Counted from the first letter of the stretch, positions 8,016 through 18,168 are shown. The stretch is DNA of 64,000 nucleotides from Gemelliphila asaccharolytica (GCF_001553005.1 NZ_KQ959861.1:62001-126000), one strand, 5' to 3'. A program made the numbers and translations. The notes: a model not told the origin generated them from the sequence alone.

Positions 8016-9368
8016 ATGGCATTTGAGGGATTATCTAAAAAATTACAAGATACTATTTCAAAAATAACAGGAAAAGGGAAAGTTTCAGAAAATGATGTTA
8101 AACAAATGATGAGAGAAATAAGATTGGCATTATTAGAAGCTGATGTTAATTTTAAGGTAGTTAAAAGCTTTATAAAAAAAGTAAGCGAAAGAGCTGTTGG
8201 AACAGAAGTTATGAAATCCTTAACTCCTGCACAACAAATAATAAAAATAGTTAACGAAGAATTAGTTTCATTATTAGGAGGAGAATCAGCAAAATTATCC
8301 GAGGGGAAAAAAATAACAGTAGTGATGATGATTGGTTTGCAAGGAGCAGGAAAAACAACAACAGCAGCAAAATTAGCACTTAAAATAAAGAAAAAACATC
8401 ATAAAAATCCGTTATTAGTAGCAGCTGATACATATAGACCAGCTGCTGTTCAACAATTACAATTATTAGGGAAGCAATTAAATATACCTGTTTTTTATTG
8501 TGAAAAAACACCTGTTGAGATAGTAAAAAAGAGCTTAATTTATGCTAAAGAGAATAATCATAATTATATAATTATAGACACAGCCGGAAGACTTAACATT
8601 GATGAAAAGTTGATGAATGAATTAAAAATGATAAAGTCTGTTTCTAACCCTAATGAAATATTATTGGTTGTAGATTCTATGATAGGTCAAGAAGCAGCTA
8701 ATATTGCTAAATCATTTGACGATCAATTAAATATATCTGGATTGGTTCTAACTAAATTAGATGGTGATGCCAGAGGTGGAGCAGCATTATCAATAAAATC
8801 AGTAACAAATAAATCTATCAAATTAGTAGGATTAGGGGAAAAAATGAATGATTTAGAATATTTTTATCCTGATAGAATGGCATCAAGAATACTAGGAATG
8901 GGCGATGTAATATCATTAATAGAAAAGGTACAAAGTACAATAGATAAAGAAGAATCTAAAAAGATTCAAGAAAAAATGTTAAAACAAACTTTTACATTTG
9001 ACGATTTTTTGAAGCAGATAGGGCAAGTAAAAAAAATGGGGTCTATAAAAGATATTATAGGAATGCTTCCTGGTATGAGCAAATTAAAGGGCTTTGATGT
9101 TAGCAAAATTGATGAAAAGCAGTTTGTTTATATAGAAGCAATTATTAAATCTATGACTAAAAAGGAAAGAGAAAATCCTGATATTTTAAATATTTCAAGA
9201 AGAAAAAGAATTTCTTTAGGAAGTGGAAGACCGATTTCTGAAGTTCATAGACTAATAAAACAATTTAATGAAATGAAGAAAGTCATGAAAAAATTTGGTA
9301 ATATGTTTGACAATAAAAATAAAATGAAAGGATTAGGAAAATTATTTTCTAAAAATTTTCCTTTTTAG
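8016..9368 (+). CDS. ffh: Signal recognition particle protein Ffh
   Basis: Ffh (450 residues) is the SRP GTPase that delivers nascent membrane proteins to the translocon through FtsY. The order is an N domain (1-95), a G domain with G1 GLQGAGKTTT at 107-116, DTAGRL and TKLDGDARGG, then the Met-rich M domain that binds SRP RNA and signal peptides, including IIGMLPGMSKLKG and SRRKRISLGSGRP. The length is normal. It follows ylxM by 9 nt and precedes trmL by 9 nt. The SRP RNA gene is not in the window. Confidence 0.97.
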   Translation: MAFEGLSKKLQDTISKITGKGKVSENDVKQMMREIRLALLEADVNFKVVKSFIKKVSERAVGTEVMKSLTPAQQIIKIVNEELVSLLGGESAKLSEGKKITVVMMIGLQGAGKTTTAAKLALKIKKKHHKNPLLVAADTYRPAAVQQLQLLGKQLNIPVFYCEKTPVEIVKKSLIYAKENNHNYIIIDTAGRLNIDEKLMNELKMIKSVSNPNEILLVVDSMIGQEAANIAKSFDDQLNISGLVLTKLDGDARGGAALSIKSVTNKSIKLVGLGEKMNDLEYFYPDRMASRILGMGDVISLIEKVQSTIDKEESKKIQEKMLKQTFTFDDFLKQIGQVKKMGSIKDIIGMLPGMSKLKGFDVSKIDEKQFVYIEAIIKSMTKKERENPDILNISRRKRISLGSGRPISEVHRLIKQFNEMKKVMKKFGNMFDNKNKMKGLGKLFSKNFPF

Positions 9369-9377
9369 ACAATATAA

Positions 9378-9848
9378 ATGATTAATATAGTACTATTTCA
9401 ACCAGAAATACCATCTAATACAGGTAACATTTCAAGAACTTGTGTAGGGACTTCAACAAGATTACATTTGATAAAACCATTAGGTTTTTTATTAGATGAC
9501 AAGCATTTAAAAAGAGCAGGTCTTGATTATTGGAAAAATCTTGATTTAATTATATGGGATTCTTTTGAAGATTTTTTGCAAAAAACTAATTCAAAAAATT
9601 ATTTTTTAATTACTAAATTTGGTAATAAATTATATTATGAAGAAAATTTTAAAGATAAAATTAATGAAGATATATATGTAATATTTGGTAGAGAGACCAA
9701 AGGATTACCTGAAAATTTCAGGTTAAATAATATAGATAAATGCTTAAAAATACCTATGAGTAAAAACGTAAGATCGTTAAATTTATCTAATACAGTGGCT
9801 ATCGTATTATATGAAATTTTAAGACAACAAAATTTTAAAAATTTATAA
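9378..9848 (+). CDS. trmL: tRNA (cytidine/uridine-34 2'-O)-methyltransferase TrmL
   Basis: This is a 156-residue SPOUT methyltransferase that modifies the wobble base of tRNA-Leu isoacceptors. Motifs are the opening INIVLFQPEIPSNTGNI with R20-region SRTC, the knot segments IFGRETKGLP and IPMSKNVRSLNLSNTVAI, all in the usual place. Substrate assignment rests on subfamily resemblance. There is no recognisable Shine-Dalgarno except a weak one inside the ffh 3' end, so translation probably depends on ffh. Confidence 0.9.
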   Translation: MINIVLFQPEIPSNTGNISRTCVGTSTRLHLIKPLGFLLDDKHLKRAGLDYWKNLDLIIWDSFEDFLQKTNSKNYFLITKFGNKLYYEENFKDKINEDIYVIFGRETKGLPENFRLNNIDKCLKIPMSKNVRSLNLSNTVAIVLYEILRQQNFKNL

Positions 9849-9867
9849 TATATTTAAAGGAGGTAAA

Positions 9868-11520
9868 ATGAGTAAAGATTACATTATTTCACAAAAGGCA
9901 ACAAAAGAAAATATAAAAAATATAGCGAAAAAATTAGATATAAATGAAAATAACCTTGAAATCTATGGAAATTATAAGGCAAAAATAAAATATGAAAATT
10001 TAAAGAATAATCAGAAAAAATCTAATTTGATATTAGTATCTGCAATAAATCCAACTCCATCAGGAGAAGGGAAAACTACAGTTACAATTGGATTATCAGA
10101 TGCTTTGAATATGATAGGGAAAAAATCATGTGTGGTATTAAGAGAACCCTCACTTGGTCCTGTATTAGGGAAAAAAGGTGGAGCATGTGGAGGAGGATAT
10201 TCTCAAGTTGTACCAATGGAAGATATAAATTTACATTTTACTGGAGATATGCATGCAATAACAACTGCTAATAACGTAATTTCTGCATATTTAGATAATC
10301 ATATTTTTCAAGGTAATAAGTTAAATATTAAGAAAATTATTTTTAATAGAGTTTTGGATATTAATGATAGATCTTTAAGACATATAGAAGTGGCTACAAA
10401 AAATAATGGTATTCAAAGAGAAGACCATTTTGATATCACAGTAGCAAGTGAACTAATGGCAATTTTATGTTTATCAGAGAATTTACTAGATTTAAAAGAA
10501 AAAATTTCTAATATATTAGTTGCTTATGACATAAATGACAATCCGATATATATAAAAGATTTAAAAATAGAAGGTGCAATAACCGCTATTTTAAAAGATG
10601 CGATAAATCCTAATTTAGTTCAAACTTTAGAAAATAATCCTGCAATAATACATGGTGGCCCTTTTGCTAATATAGCACATGGTTGTAATTCTGTCATAGC
10701 AACAAAAACTGCACTGAAATGTTCTGAATATGTTGTAACAGAAGCAGGGTTTGGGGCTGATTTAGGTGCTGAAAAATTCTTTAATATAAAATGCAGAAAA
10801 GCAGATTTAAGACCAGAAGCTGTTGTTCTTGTAGCGACTGTAAGAGCATTAAAATTACATGGTGGAGCATCTTATAATGAATTGAATGAAGAAAATATTA
10901 ATGCCTTAAAAAAAGGTATACAAAATTTAGAAAAACATATAGAAAATATGAAAAAATTTAATCTTCCTGTTTTAGTATCTCTTAATATATTTGAATCTGA
11001 TACAAATCTTGAACTAGAAATAATAGATAAGTGGGCTATAGATAATAATGTAATTTACTCTAAAACAGAAGTCTTTTCAAAAGGCGGAAAAGGTGCAATA
11101 GATTTAGCAAATAAATTAATAAATATAATAAAAAATAACAAAGAAAATTTTAAATTATTATATGAAAATAATTTATCTATATTTGAAAAAATAAAAATAA
11201 TTTGTACTGAAATATACGGAGCTAATAATGTTAATTATACTGAAGAAGCCTTAAAAGAAATAAAAAAAATAGAGAAATTAGGCTTTTCTAAATTGCCTAT
11301 ATGTATGGCTAAAACTCCACTTTCATTATCAGATAATAAAGAATTAAAAGGTAGACCACGAAATTTTTCAGTAAAAATAACAGACGTGAAATTAAAAGCT
11401 GGAGCAGGCTTCATAGTTGCATATACAAATAAAATATTAACTATGCCTGGACTTTCAGAAGAACCAAATATGCAAAAAATAGATATTGATAAAAATGGAA
11501 ACATAATAAATATATTTTAA
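9868..11520 (+). CDS. fhs: Formate-tetrahydrofolate ligase
   Basis: Fhs (550 residues) makes 10-formyl-tetrahydrofolate from formate, THF and ATP, feeding purine synthesis and Met-tRNA formylation (fmt lies at 47 kb). The ATP loop PTPSGEGKTT is at about 62-71. Family stretches LREPSLGPVLGKKGGACGGG, HFTGDMHAIT, AGFGADLGAEKF and the C-terminal LTMPGLSEEPN are intact. A strong AAAGGAGG precedes ATG 9868. Fhs is typical of fermentative anaerobes and many lactic bacteria. Confidence 0.97.
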   Translation: MSKDYIISQKATKENIKNIAKKLDINENNLEIYGNYKAKIKYENLKNNQKKSNLILVSAINPTPSGEGKTTVTIGLSDALNMIGKKSCVVLREPSLGPVLGKKGGACGGGYSQVVPMEDINLHFTGDMHAITTANNVISAYLDNHIFQGNKLNIKKIIFNRVLDINDRSLRHIEVATKNNGIQREDHFDITVASELMAILCLSENLLDLKEKISNILVAYDINDNPIYIKDLKIEGAITAILKDAINPNLVQTLENNPAIIHGGPFANIAHGCNSVIATKTALKCSEYVVTEAGFGADLGAEKFFNIKCRKADLRPEAVVLVATVRALKLHGGASYNELNEENINALKKGIQNLEKHIENMKKFNLPVLVSLNIFESDTNLELEIIDKWAIDNNVIYSKTEVFSKGGKGAIDLANKLINIIKNNKENFKLLYENNLSIFEKIKIICTEIYGANNVNYTEEALKEIKKIEKLGFSKLPICMAKTPLSLSDNKELKGRPRNFSVKITDVKLKAGAGFIVAYTNKILTMPGLSEEPNMQKIDIDKNGNIINIF

Positions 11521-11534
11521 AAAGGAGAAAAACT

Positions 11535-12005
11535 GTGGGATTTGTTGAAATTATTGATGATGATTTATTAATGGATAATTCTTTAAAAATAATGGTACAA
11601 GAATTATTAAAAGTAGCAGCAGATTATGAAAAAATAGATACTAAGTTAACAGAACTTTCTTTATCGTTTGTAGATATTAAAACAATACATAAAATTAACA
11701 AAGAGTATAGAAATATAGATAGGCCTACAGATGTTATATCTTTTGCACTTAATGATGAAATTGATGGAGAACTTAAAATTATAGGAGGAGATGAAAAAAA
11801 TTATATAGGAGATATATTAATATGTGTAGATATTGCAAAAAAACAAGCTCTTGAGTATAATCATTCATTTGAAAGAGAAGTAGGTTTTCTTGCAGTACAT
11901 GGTTTTCTACATCTTTTAGGCTATGATCATGAATTACCTGAAGAAGAAAAAATTATGTTTGGAAAGCAAAAAGAAATATTAGATATTTTTGGGCTTAAAA
12001 GATAG
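11535..12005 (+). CDS. ybeY: Endoribonuclease YbeY (16S rRNA maturation)
   Basis: YbeY (156 residues) is a zinc-dependent single-strand endoribonuclease in rRNA processing and ribosome quality control. The zinc site HGFLHLLGYDH is intact near residue 122. Other family motifs are NKEYRNIDRPTDVISFAL and YIGDILICVD. The start is GTG 11535 behind AAAGGAG. It is followed by era after 9 nt, the common ybeY-era order; the phoH, dgkA and cdd genes often found here are missing. Confidence 0.95.
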   Translation: MGFVEIIDDDLLMDNSLKIMVQELLKVAADYEKIDTKLTELSLSFVDIKTIHKINKEYRNIDRPTDVISFALNDEIDGELKIIGGDEKNYIGDILICVDIAKKQALEYNHSFEREVGFLAVHGFLHLLGYDHELPEEEKIMFGKQKEILDIFGLKR

Positions 12006-12014
12006 GAGAAACTC

Positions 12015-12920
12015 ATGGATAATACTATAAAAACAGGTTTTATAACACTTATAGGTAGACCAAATGCCGGTAAATCCACACTTCTTAATAATATATTAGA
12101 ACAAAAAATTGCAATTATGTCTAATAAGCCCCAAACAACAAGAAACATAATAAATGGAATATATACTGATGAAAATTCTCAGATAGTATTTATAGATACT
12201 CCAGGCATCCATAAACCAAAGCATAAATTGGGTGATTATATGATGAAATTAGCAAATGGAGCATTAAGTGAATCTGAAATAATATATTTAATAATAAGTG
12301 CTGATGAAAAATTTGGTTCTGGAGATCAAAGAATCATAAATATTGTAAAAAAATTAAACGTTCCTACTTTTTTAATATTAAATAAAATAGATTTAATAAA
12401 AAAAGACGATATATTTAAAATTATTGATTTTTATAAAAAACTTTATGATTTTAAAGAGATAATACCAATATCTGCATTGAAATCAATAAATGTTAATAAA
12501 TTAATAAATTTAACAAAAAAATATTTACCAGAAAGTATTAAAATGTATCCAGATGATATAATAACGGATTCTCCTGAATATTTTTTAATATCTGAGTTTA
12601 TAAGAGAAAAAGTTTTATTATTAACATCGGAAGAAATACCACATTCAGTATCAGTAGTGATAGATAAGATAGAGAAAGAAGATAATTATAAAAAACATAT
12701 TATGGCTACCATAGTAGTGGAAAGAAAATCTCAAAAAGGAATTATAATCGGAAAACAAGGAAATTTAATAAAAAAAATAGGTAAATTAGCCAGAAAAGAT
12801 ATTGAAGAATTATTACAAGAAAAGATTTTTTTAGAGTTGTGGGTTAAAGTTATAAAAGAATGGCGTAATAGTTCATATAATATAAGAGAATTAGGTTATA
12901 GAGATGATATATTCTCGTAA
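12015..12920 (+). CDS. era: GTPase Era (30S ribosome assembly)
   Basis: Era (301 residues) binds the 3' end of 16S rRNA during 30S maturation. G1 is GRPNAGKST at 14-22, G3 DTPG at 61-64, G4 NKID at 123-126 and G5 SALK near 157. The C-terminal KH domain (about 210-295) carries GIIIGKQGNLIKKIG. The start follows TAGGAGAA. The last 17 nt overlap recO. Confidence 0.97.
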   Translation: MDNTIKTGFITLIGRPNAGKSTLLNNILEQKIAIMSNKPQTTRNIINGIYTDENSQIVFIDTPGIHKPKHKLGDYMMKLANGALSESEIIYLIISADEKFGSGDQRIINIVKKLNVPTFLILNKIDLIKKDDIFKIIDFYKKLYDFKEIIPISALKSINVNKLINLTKKYLPESIKMYPDDIITDSPEYFLISEFIREKVLLLTSEEIPHSVSVVIDKIEKEDNYKKHIMATIVVERKSQKGIIIGKQGNLIKKIGKLARKDIEELLQEKIFLELWVKVIKEWRNSSYNIRELGYRDDIFS

Positions 12921-13638
12921 ACATTCATTTATTTCAGGAATTGTAATAAAAAAAATAAAATATAAAGATTATCATGAAATAATAAATGTATTTACAGAAA
13001 ATGGTAAAATTGAAAGTTTTTTCTATAAAAACTTTTATAAAGATAATAAAAAAATAAATATAAATATACCAGTATTTATAAATATTTTTTTTTATAATAA
13101 CATAGGATTAAAAAAAATATTTAAACTAGAACCTATTAAACATTATAATGATATTAATTATGATATAAACAAATATATATATATTGAAAACATTATAGAA
13201 CTTATATTTTATTTTAAAAATTCAAATAAAGAAATGTATATATTATTTTGTAATATACTAAATGATGTAAATCAAAATAAGATAAATCCTATTTTAGCTA
13301 GTATTTTTTTTATATTACAATTTTTGAAGAAAGATAATTTTACATTTAAATATAAAAAAACAAAAAATTTTTATATAGGGTATTCTTTTATACATAATAT
13401 GTTTTTAGATCAAAAAAATGATTCTTTATCTTTTTACGAAATTAATGATAAATTAGTAAAATATATTTATTTGATATTTACTAGTGAATATAACACGATA
13501 AAAAATATTAAATTAAATAATAATGAACTACTTATAATATATAAATTTATAAATATCATTCTTTTAGAATATTCAGGTATTAATCTTAAATCATATAAAA
13601 AAATATTAGAATTAGAAAACTTTTTAAAATCTATATGA
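12904..13638 (+). CDS. recO: DNA repair protein RecO
   Basis: RecO (244 residues) loads RecA on SSB-coated DNA with RecR. It has the N-terminal OB-fold pattern (SGIVIKKIKYKDYHEIINVFTE without the run continuing conserved) and an all-helical remainder. Sequence conservation is low, as is normal for RecO, and the protein is unusually rich in Asn, Ile and Lys. The zinc-finger cysteines seen in many Bacillota RecO proteins are absent. Its position right after era, overlapping by 17 nt, is the standard era-recO pair and supports the call. Confidence 0.85.
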   Translation: MIYSRKHSFISGIVIKKIKYKDYHEIINVFTENGKIESFFYKNFYKDNKKININIPVFINIFFYNNIGLKKIFKLEPIKHYNDINYDINKYIYIENIIELIFYFKNSNKEMYILFCNILNDVNQNKINPILASIFFILQFLKKDNFTFKYKKTKNFYIGYSFIHNMFLDQKNDSLSFYEINDKLVKYIYLIFTSEYNTIKNIKLNNNELLIIYKFINIILLEYSGINLKSYKKILELENFLKSI

Positions 13639-13651
13639 AAGGAATATAAAA

Positions 13652-14452
13652 ATGATTGGTAGACCAATAGGAGTTTTTGATAGTGGAGTAGGCGGACTAA
13701 ATATCACTATTGAGTTAATGAATAATTTTCCTAATGAGTATTTTTATTATTTAGGAGATTTAAAAAATTGTCCATATGGTAATAAAACAAAAAGTCAAAT
13801 TATTCAATATACTAAAAATGCTGTAGAATTTTTCATAAAAAATAATGCCAAAATCATAATAATAGCTTGTAATACGGCAACAGCAGCAGCATTAGACATA
13901 GTAAAAAATAATTATGATATTCCAATACTAGGTGTGATAAAATCGGGTGTAAAAGATGCCTCAATTATATCAAAAACCAAAAGGATTTTAATATTAGGAA
14001 CAAATTTTACTATTAAATCTAAAATATATGAAAATGAATTAAAAAAAATAGATGAGTCTATGATTATTTATAGTAAGGCATGTCAACCATTTGTAGATTT
14101 TATTGAAAATAAAGAATATATTAATAAAAATAAACTAAATAAAATTTTATTTGATGAATTAGAAGAAACAAAAAAATTAGATTTCGATACCATTATATTA
14201 GGTTGTACACATTTTAAGATATTAAAAAATGCAATTGAAAATTATTATGGTGGTAATAAAAAAATAATTTTTTCTGGAGATGGACTTATAAGCGAAATAA
14301 AAGACATATTAAAAATAGATACTATGAATAATAAAAATTTTTTTAATAATTCTAAATCTAAAATTTTTGTAACAAAAGAAAATAATAATTTTAAAAATAT
14401 AGCTAGTGATATTTTACATAAAAATTTAGAGATAAATAAAATAGATTTATAG
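13652..14452 (+). CDS. murI: Glutamate racemase
   Basis: MurI (266 residues) makes D-glutamate for peptidoglycan. Both catalytic cysteines are visible: IIACNTATAAAL near residue 74 and ILGCTHFKIL near 186. The N-terminal GVFDSGVGGL substrate loop and the LGDLKNCPYG stretch are also present. An AAAGGAA site precedes ATG 13652. It is followed after 11 nt by rdgB, a frequent partner. Confidence 0.96.
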   Translation: MIGRPIGVFDSGVGGLNITIELMNNFPNEYFYYLGDLKNCPYGNKTKSQIIQYTKNAVEFFIKNNAKIIIIACNTATAAALDIVKNNYDIPILGVIKSGVKDASIISKTKRILILGTNFTIKSKIYENELKKIDESMIIYSKACQPFVDFIENKEYINKNKLNKILFDELEETKKLDFDTIILGCTHFKILKNAIENYYGGNKKIIFSGDGLISEIKDILKIDTMNNKNFFNNSKSKIFVTKENNNFKNIASDILHKNLEINKIDL

Positions 14453-14463
14453 TGGGGTAGTAT

Positions 14464-15039
14464 ATGAAAGAATTAGTTGTTGCAACAAATAACGAACACA
14501 AATTAAAAGAAATAAGAAATATTTTAAAAGATTATAAAATTTTATCATTAAAGGATATTAATTTTTGTAATTCAATATTAGAAGATGAAAACACATTTGA
14601 GGGTAATTCATTAAAAAAGGCAACTATTGTATCTAAGTATTGCTCTAAAAATACAATAGCTGATGACAGTGGATTATGTATAAGTTTGTTAAATGGAGAA
14701 CCGGGAGTCTTTTCTGCAAGATACTCGAATGAAGGAACAGATGATGCTAATATAGAAAAAGTATTAAAGAAATTGAATGGGAAAGAATCTTCTGCTAAAT
14801 TTATATCTGCTATTACAATAGTTTTTACAAATGGCAATCATGAAACTTTTATAGGGGAATGTAAAGGAAAAATAATATTAGAAAAAAAAGGAAAATATGG
14901 ATTTGGATATGATCCGATTTTTTTTGTTGAAAAATATAAAAAAACATTTGCTGAGATGAAAGATATTGAAAAAAATGAAATAAGTCATAGAAGAAAAGCA
15001 CTTGATAAATTGAAACAATATTTGGAGAACAATTTATGA
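14464..15039 (+). CDS. rdgB: XTP/dITP diphosphatase (non-canonical purine NTPase)
   Basis: This 191-residue HAM1-type enzyme removes XTP, ITP and dITP from the nucleotide pool. Diagnostic motifs are ATNNEHKLKEI at the N-terminus, ADDSGLCI with GEPGVFSARYS, GYGFGYDPIF-like residues (YGFGYDPIFF) and the closing NEISHRRKAL. The TGA stop overlaps the ferredoxin start as ATGA. Confidence 0.96.
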   Translation: MKELVVATNNEHKLKEIRNILKDYKILSLKDINFCNSILEDENTFEGNSLKKATIVSKYCSKNTIADDSGLCISLLNGEPGVFSARYSNEGTDDANIEKVLKKLNGKESSAKFISAITIVFTNGNHETFIGECKGKIILEKKGKYGFGYDPIFFVEKYKKTFAEMKDIEKNEISHRRKALDKLKQYLENNL

Positions 15040-15239
15040 AAATAAAAATTTGTAAAGATGAATGTATACTATGTGGAAATTGTTATTCATTATGTCCAGA
15101 GATATTTGATTGTGACTACGAAGGTGTACCATATTGTAAAATTAGTACTGATATTAAATATAAAAAATTTGAAAAGAAAATATTAAAATCATATTCTTCA
15201 TGCCCTGTAAATGCAATTAAAATATCTAATTCTAAATAA
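15036..15239 (+). CDS. Small single-cluster ferredoxin
   Basis: This 67-residue ferredoxin has CILCGNCYSLCP near the N-terminus (C-x2-C-x2-C-x3-C-P) and a distant CPVNAI, the pattern of monocluster 4Fe-4S ferredoxins in which the first three cysteines and the last one bind the cluster; two extra cysteines (in SLCP and YCK) are present. It is probably a low-potential electron carrier; no redox partner is encoded next to it. It overlaps rdgB by 4 nt and ends 13 nt before ftsK. Confidence 0.9.
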   Translation: MKIKICKDECILCGNCYSLCPEIFDCDYEGVPYCKISTDIKYKKFEKKILKSYSSCPVNAIKISNSK

Positions 15240-15252
15240 AAAGGAGTTTATT

Positions 15253-17490
15253 TTGGTAAAGAAAAAAATAAGTAAAAAAAATAATAAAAAAAGAAAAAAT
15301 AAAATTAATATTTTTGATATTATCTTAAATTTTAAAAAAGAAAATAAAAAATTGTATGATTTAATAATTGTTTTCTTTTCTATTATTATAACTTTAATAT
15401 CTTTATTAAGAATGGGTATTATAGGTCAAATAATTGATAATGTGCTGAAATATCTAATAGGTAGCACGGCTTACATAATATACATTATGTTATTTATTTT
15501 TCTAATATTATTAATTTTCAATATAAAACTAAAAGGTAAAATTCACTTATTTTTATTTATTATATTTACGTGTATATTATTTCAATTGATTTATATAAAA
15601 ACTTCAAATTATAATTTACTGAATTATAATTTAGTAAAAGAAAACTATAATTCTTTTTTGGGGGGAGGAGTAATATCATATTATCCCGTTATGATGTTAT
15701 CTAATTTACTTTCTTTTTATGGGACAATAATAATTATTATCTCATCAATATTAGTAGATATTATTTTATATGCAAATATAATATATCCTGATAAAGTTAC
15801 GTTATTTATAGAAAAATTATTAATAAATAAATCTAATAAAAATAAGGAAAAAAATGATGAGATTATAGATGTAATAAATAACGATACAGTAAATAACAAA
15901 TATAAAAAAAATAAACAAATTGAAAATAGTATAGATGATTTAGAAATAACTATGAATGAAAATTCTATTTATAATGAAAAAAAATCACCTAATAAATTAG
16001 CTACTAATTATGATAATTTAGATTTGCATCATAATGATACAGATTATTTAGATAGTAATAAAGATAAAAACAATAATAGTTATATAAATTATAAATTTCC
16101 ACCTATATCTTTATTAAATGATGCTACAGATACAAATGTTGTATCAAAAGATGAGATTTTAAAAAAATCCAAAATTTTAAAAAAAACACTGGAAAATTTT
16201 GGAGTTAATATAAAAATAGTAAAAGCTGTTGTAGGGCCAACAATAACACAATTCCAGATATTGCCAAATCCTGGAACAAAAGTAAGTAAAATTATAAATT
16301 TAAGTAATGATATTGCACTAAATTTAGCTGCAAAAGACGTAAGAATAGAAGCTCCCATTCCTGGAAAATCCTTAATAGGTGTAGAAATACCTAATGAAAA
16401 AACAAAAATAGTAACTTTAAAAGAAATAATTTTGAAAAATACAGATACTTCTCCTTTATCTGTATCATTAGGTAAAAATGTTTCAGGAGATCCCATATTT
16501 GCAAGATTAGATAAAATGCCTCATTTATTAGTTGCGGGATCTACAGGAAGTGGAAAATCTGTTTGTATTAATACTATTATTTCTAGTATACTTATGAAGA
16601 ATAAACCAGATCAGGTTAAATTAATATTGATAGATCCTAAAATGGTGGAATTATCTGTTTATGACGGAATACCTCATCTAATGACTCCAGTAGTTACGAA
16701 TCCAGTTAAAGCTGCAGAAGTACTTTTTAAAGTAGTTTTAGAAATGGAAAGAAGGTACAAGGAATTTTCAATAGCTAGAGTAAGAAATATTGATAGCTAT
16801 AATAAAATAGCTTTAGAAGACAATGAATATAAAAAATTACCTTACATAGTTGTAATAATAGACGAATTAGCAGATTTGATGATGGTAGCTTCTAAAGAAG
16901 TAGAAGAGTCTATAGTTAGAATAACTCAAATGGCAAGAGCTGCAGGTATTCATTTAATAATAGCTACACAAAGACCATCAGTAGATGTTATAACTGGAGT
17001 AATAAAATCTAACATACCTTCAAGAATAGCATTTTCTGTAAGTTCTAATGTAGATTCTAGAACAATCCTAGATAAATCAGGTGCAGAAATGTTACTAGGA
17101 AAAGGAGATATGTTATTTCAATCTTCCGATTCTATAAAAGCACAAAGAGTTCAAGGAGCTTATTTATCAGATCAAGAAGTAGAAAAAATAGTTGAATTTA
17201 TTAAAAATCAATATATTGCTGAATATGATCCTAATATGAGTATTTCAGAAAGTAAAAATAAAGAAAATGTTGCTACTGATACTGATCCTATATATCAAGA
17301 AGTTTTACAATTTATAGCTAAAACGCAAAAAGCGTCTGCATCTTTATTGCAACGAAGATTTAAAATAGGATATAATCGAGCAGCAAGAATAATAGACTAT
17401 TTGGAAGAAGATGGCTATATAGGACCTTCTGAAGGTAATAAACCTAGAAAAGTTTTTTTAGAACCTGAATTTTTAGAAAATAATAATTAG
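15253..17490 (+). CDS. ftsK: DNA translocase FtsK/SpoIIIE
   Basis: This 745-residue septal DNA pump clears chromosomes from the closing division site and activates Xer recombination at dif. The N-terminus has a basic patch and four hydrophobic segments (about 35-165), then an Asn/Asp-rich linker. The motor domain has Walker A GSTGSGKS at about 429-436 and Walker B VVIIDELADLMM near 533, and the C-terminal winged-helix gamma domain (about 680-740, SLLQRRFKIGYNRAARI) reads DNA polarity motifs. I chose TTG 15253 because AAGGAG lies 6 nt upstream; earlier starts fall inside the ferredoxin gene. xerS and a dif-like site lie 2 kb downstream. Confidence 0.95.
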   Translation: MVKKKISKKNNKKRKNKINIFDIILNFKKENKKLYDLIIVFFSIIITLISLLRMGIIGQIIDNVLKYLIGSTAYIIYIMLFIFLILLIFNIKLKGKIHLFLFIIFTCILFQLIYIKTSNYNLLNYNLVKENYNSFLGGGVISYYPVMMLSNLLSFYGTIIIIISSILVDIILYANIIYPDKVTLFIEKLLINKSNKNKEKNDEIIDVINNDTVNNKYKKNKQIENSIDDLEITMNENSIYNEKKSPNKLATNYDNLDLHHNDTDYLDSNKDKNNNSYINYKFPPISLLNDATDTNVVSKDEILKKSKILKKTLENFGVNIKIVKAVVGPTITQFQILPNPGTKVSKIINLSNDIALNLAAKDVRIEAPIPGKSLIGVEIPNEKTKIVTLKEIILKNTDTSPLSVSLGKNVSGDPIFARLDKMPHLLVAGSTGSGKSVCINTIISSILMKNKPDQVKLILIDPKMVELSVYDGIPHLMTPVVTNPVKAAEVLFKVVLEMERRYKEFSIARVRNIDSYNKIALEDNEYKKLPYIVVIIDELADLMMVASKEVEESIVRITQMARAAGIHLIIATQRPSVDVITGVIKSNIPSRIAFSVSSNVDSRTILDKSGAEMLLGKGDMLFQSSDSIKAQRVQGAYLSDQEVEKIVEFIKNQYIAEYDPNMSISESKNKENVATDTDPIYQEVLQFIAKTQKASASLLQRRFKIGYNRAARIIDYLEEDGYIGPSEGNKPRKVFLEPEFLENNN

Positions 17491-17504
17491 TTTATTTCTG
17501 TTTA

Positions 17505-17533
17505 TTGTTGTGAAAATTAAAATATGTTATAAT
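17505..17533 (+). promoter_or_regulatory. pgsA promoter
   Basis: TTGTTG (17505-17510) and a perfect TATAAT (17528-17533) are spaced by 17 nt, 60 nt before pgsA. Confidence 0.6.
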
Positions 17534-17592
17534 TTTAATGTATAGTATATATGATATATATTTAAAATAAAATTTGTGATAAGGATATTTTT

Positions 17593-18168
17593 ATGGATAG
17601 ACATCTACCAAATAAAATAACGATTTTAAGAATTATATTGATTCCTATATTTATATTTTTATTATTATATAACTTTTCAGGAGAAATTGTTCTGCTAGGA
17701 AGTAGAAAGATTGATACAAATATATTTATGGCTACAATTATATTTATAATAGCTGCAATTACTGATTTTTTAGATGGATATTTAGCTAGAAAATATAATT
17801 TAGTAACAAATATTGGAAAATTTTTAGATCCATTGGCAGACAAATTATTGGTATGTAGTGCCTTTATAGTTATGATTGAACTTAATTTAATTCCAAGTTG
17901 GTTTGTAGTATGTGTAATAACAAGGGAATTTGCTGTAACTGGGTTGAGAATGTTGGCTTTAGAACAAGGAGAAGTTATTGCAGCAGGTATACTAGGTAAA
18001 TTAAAAACTGTAATGCAATTATTAGCAATAATATTTATATTATTAGGGAATCCAATATTTAATTATTATAGTATTCCATTTGATAGGATAGTTTTGTGGT
18101 TATCTCTTATATTAACAATTATTTCTGGATTGGAATATTTTAAAAATGCAATTTATGTATTTAAATAA
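17593..18168 (+). CDS. pgsA: CDP-diacylglycerol-glycerol-3-phosphate phosphatidyltransferase
   Basis: PgsA (191 residues) makes phosphatidylglycerol phosphate, the first committed step to anionic phospholipids. The CDP-alcohol phosphotransferase signature D-x2-D-G-x2-A-R-x8-G-x3-D-x3-D is complete, running from TDFLDGYLARKYN to GKFLDPLADK. Multiple hydrophobic segments fit a polytopic membrane protein. It has its own promoter and AAGGAT ribosome site, and it is the last + strand gene before the long - strand arm. Confidence 0.95.
   Translation: MDRHLPNKITILRIILIPIFIFLLLYNFSGEIVLLGSRKIDTNIFMATIIFIIAAITDFLDGYLARKYNLVTNIGKFLDPLADKLLVCSAFIVMIELNLIPSWFVVCVITREFAVTGLRMLALEQGEVIAAGILGKLKTVMQLLAIIFILLGNPIFNYYSIPFDRIVLWLSLILTIISGLEYFKNAIYVFK

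Noticed and set aside
15211..15252. Upstream start of ftsK inside the ferredoxin gene
   Set aside because: TTG 15253 has AAGGAG at the right distance; the earlier ATG has none.
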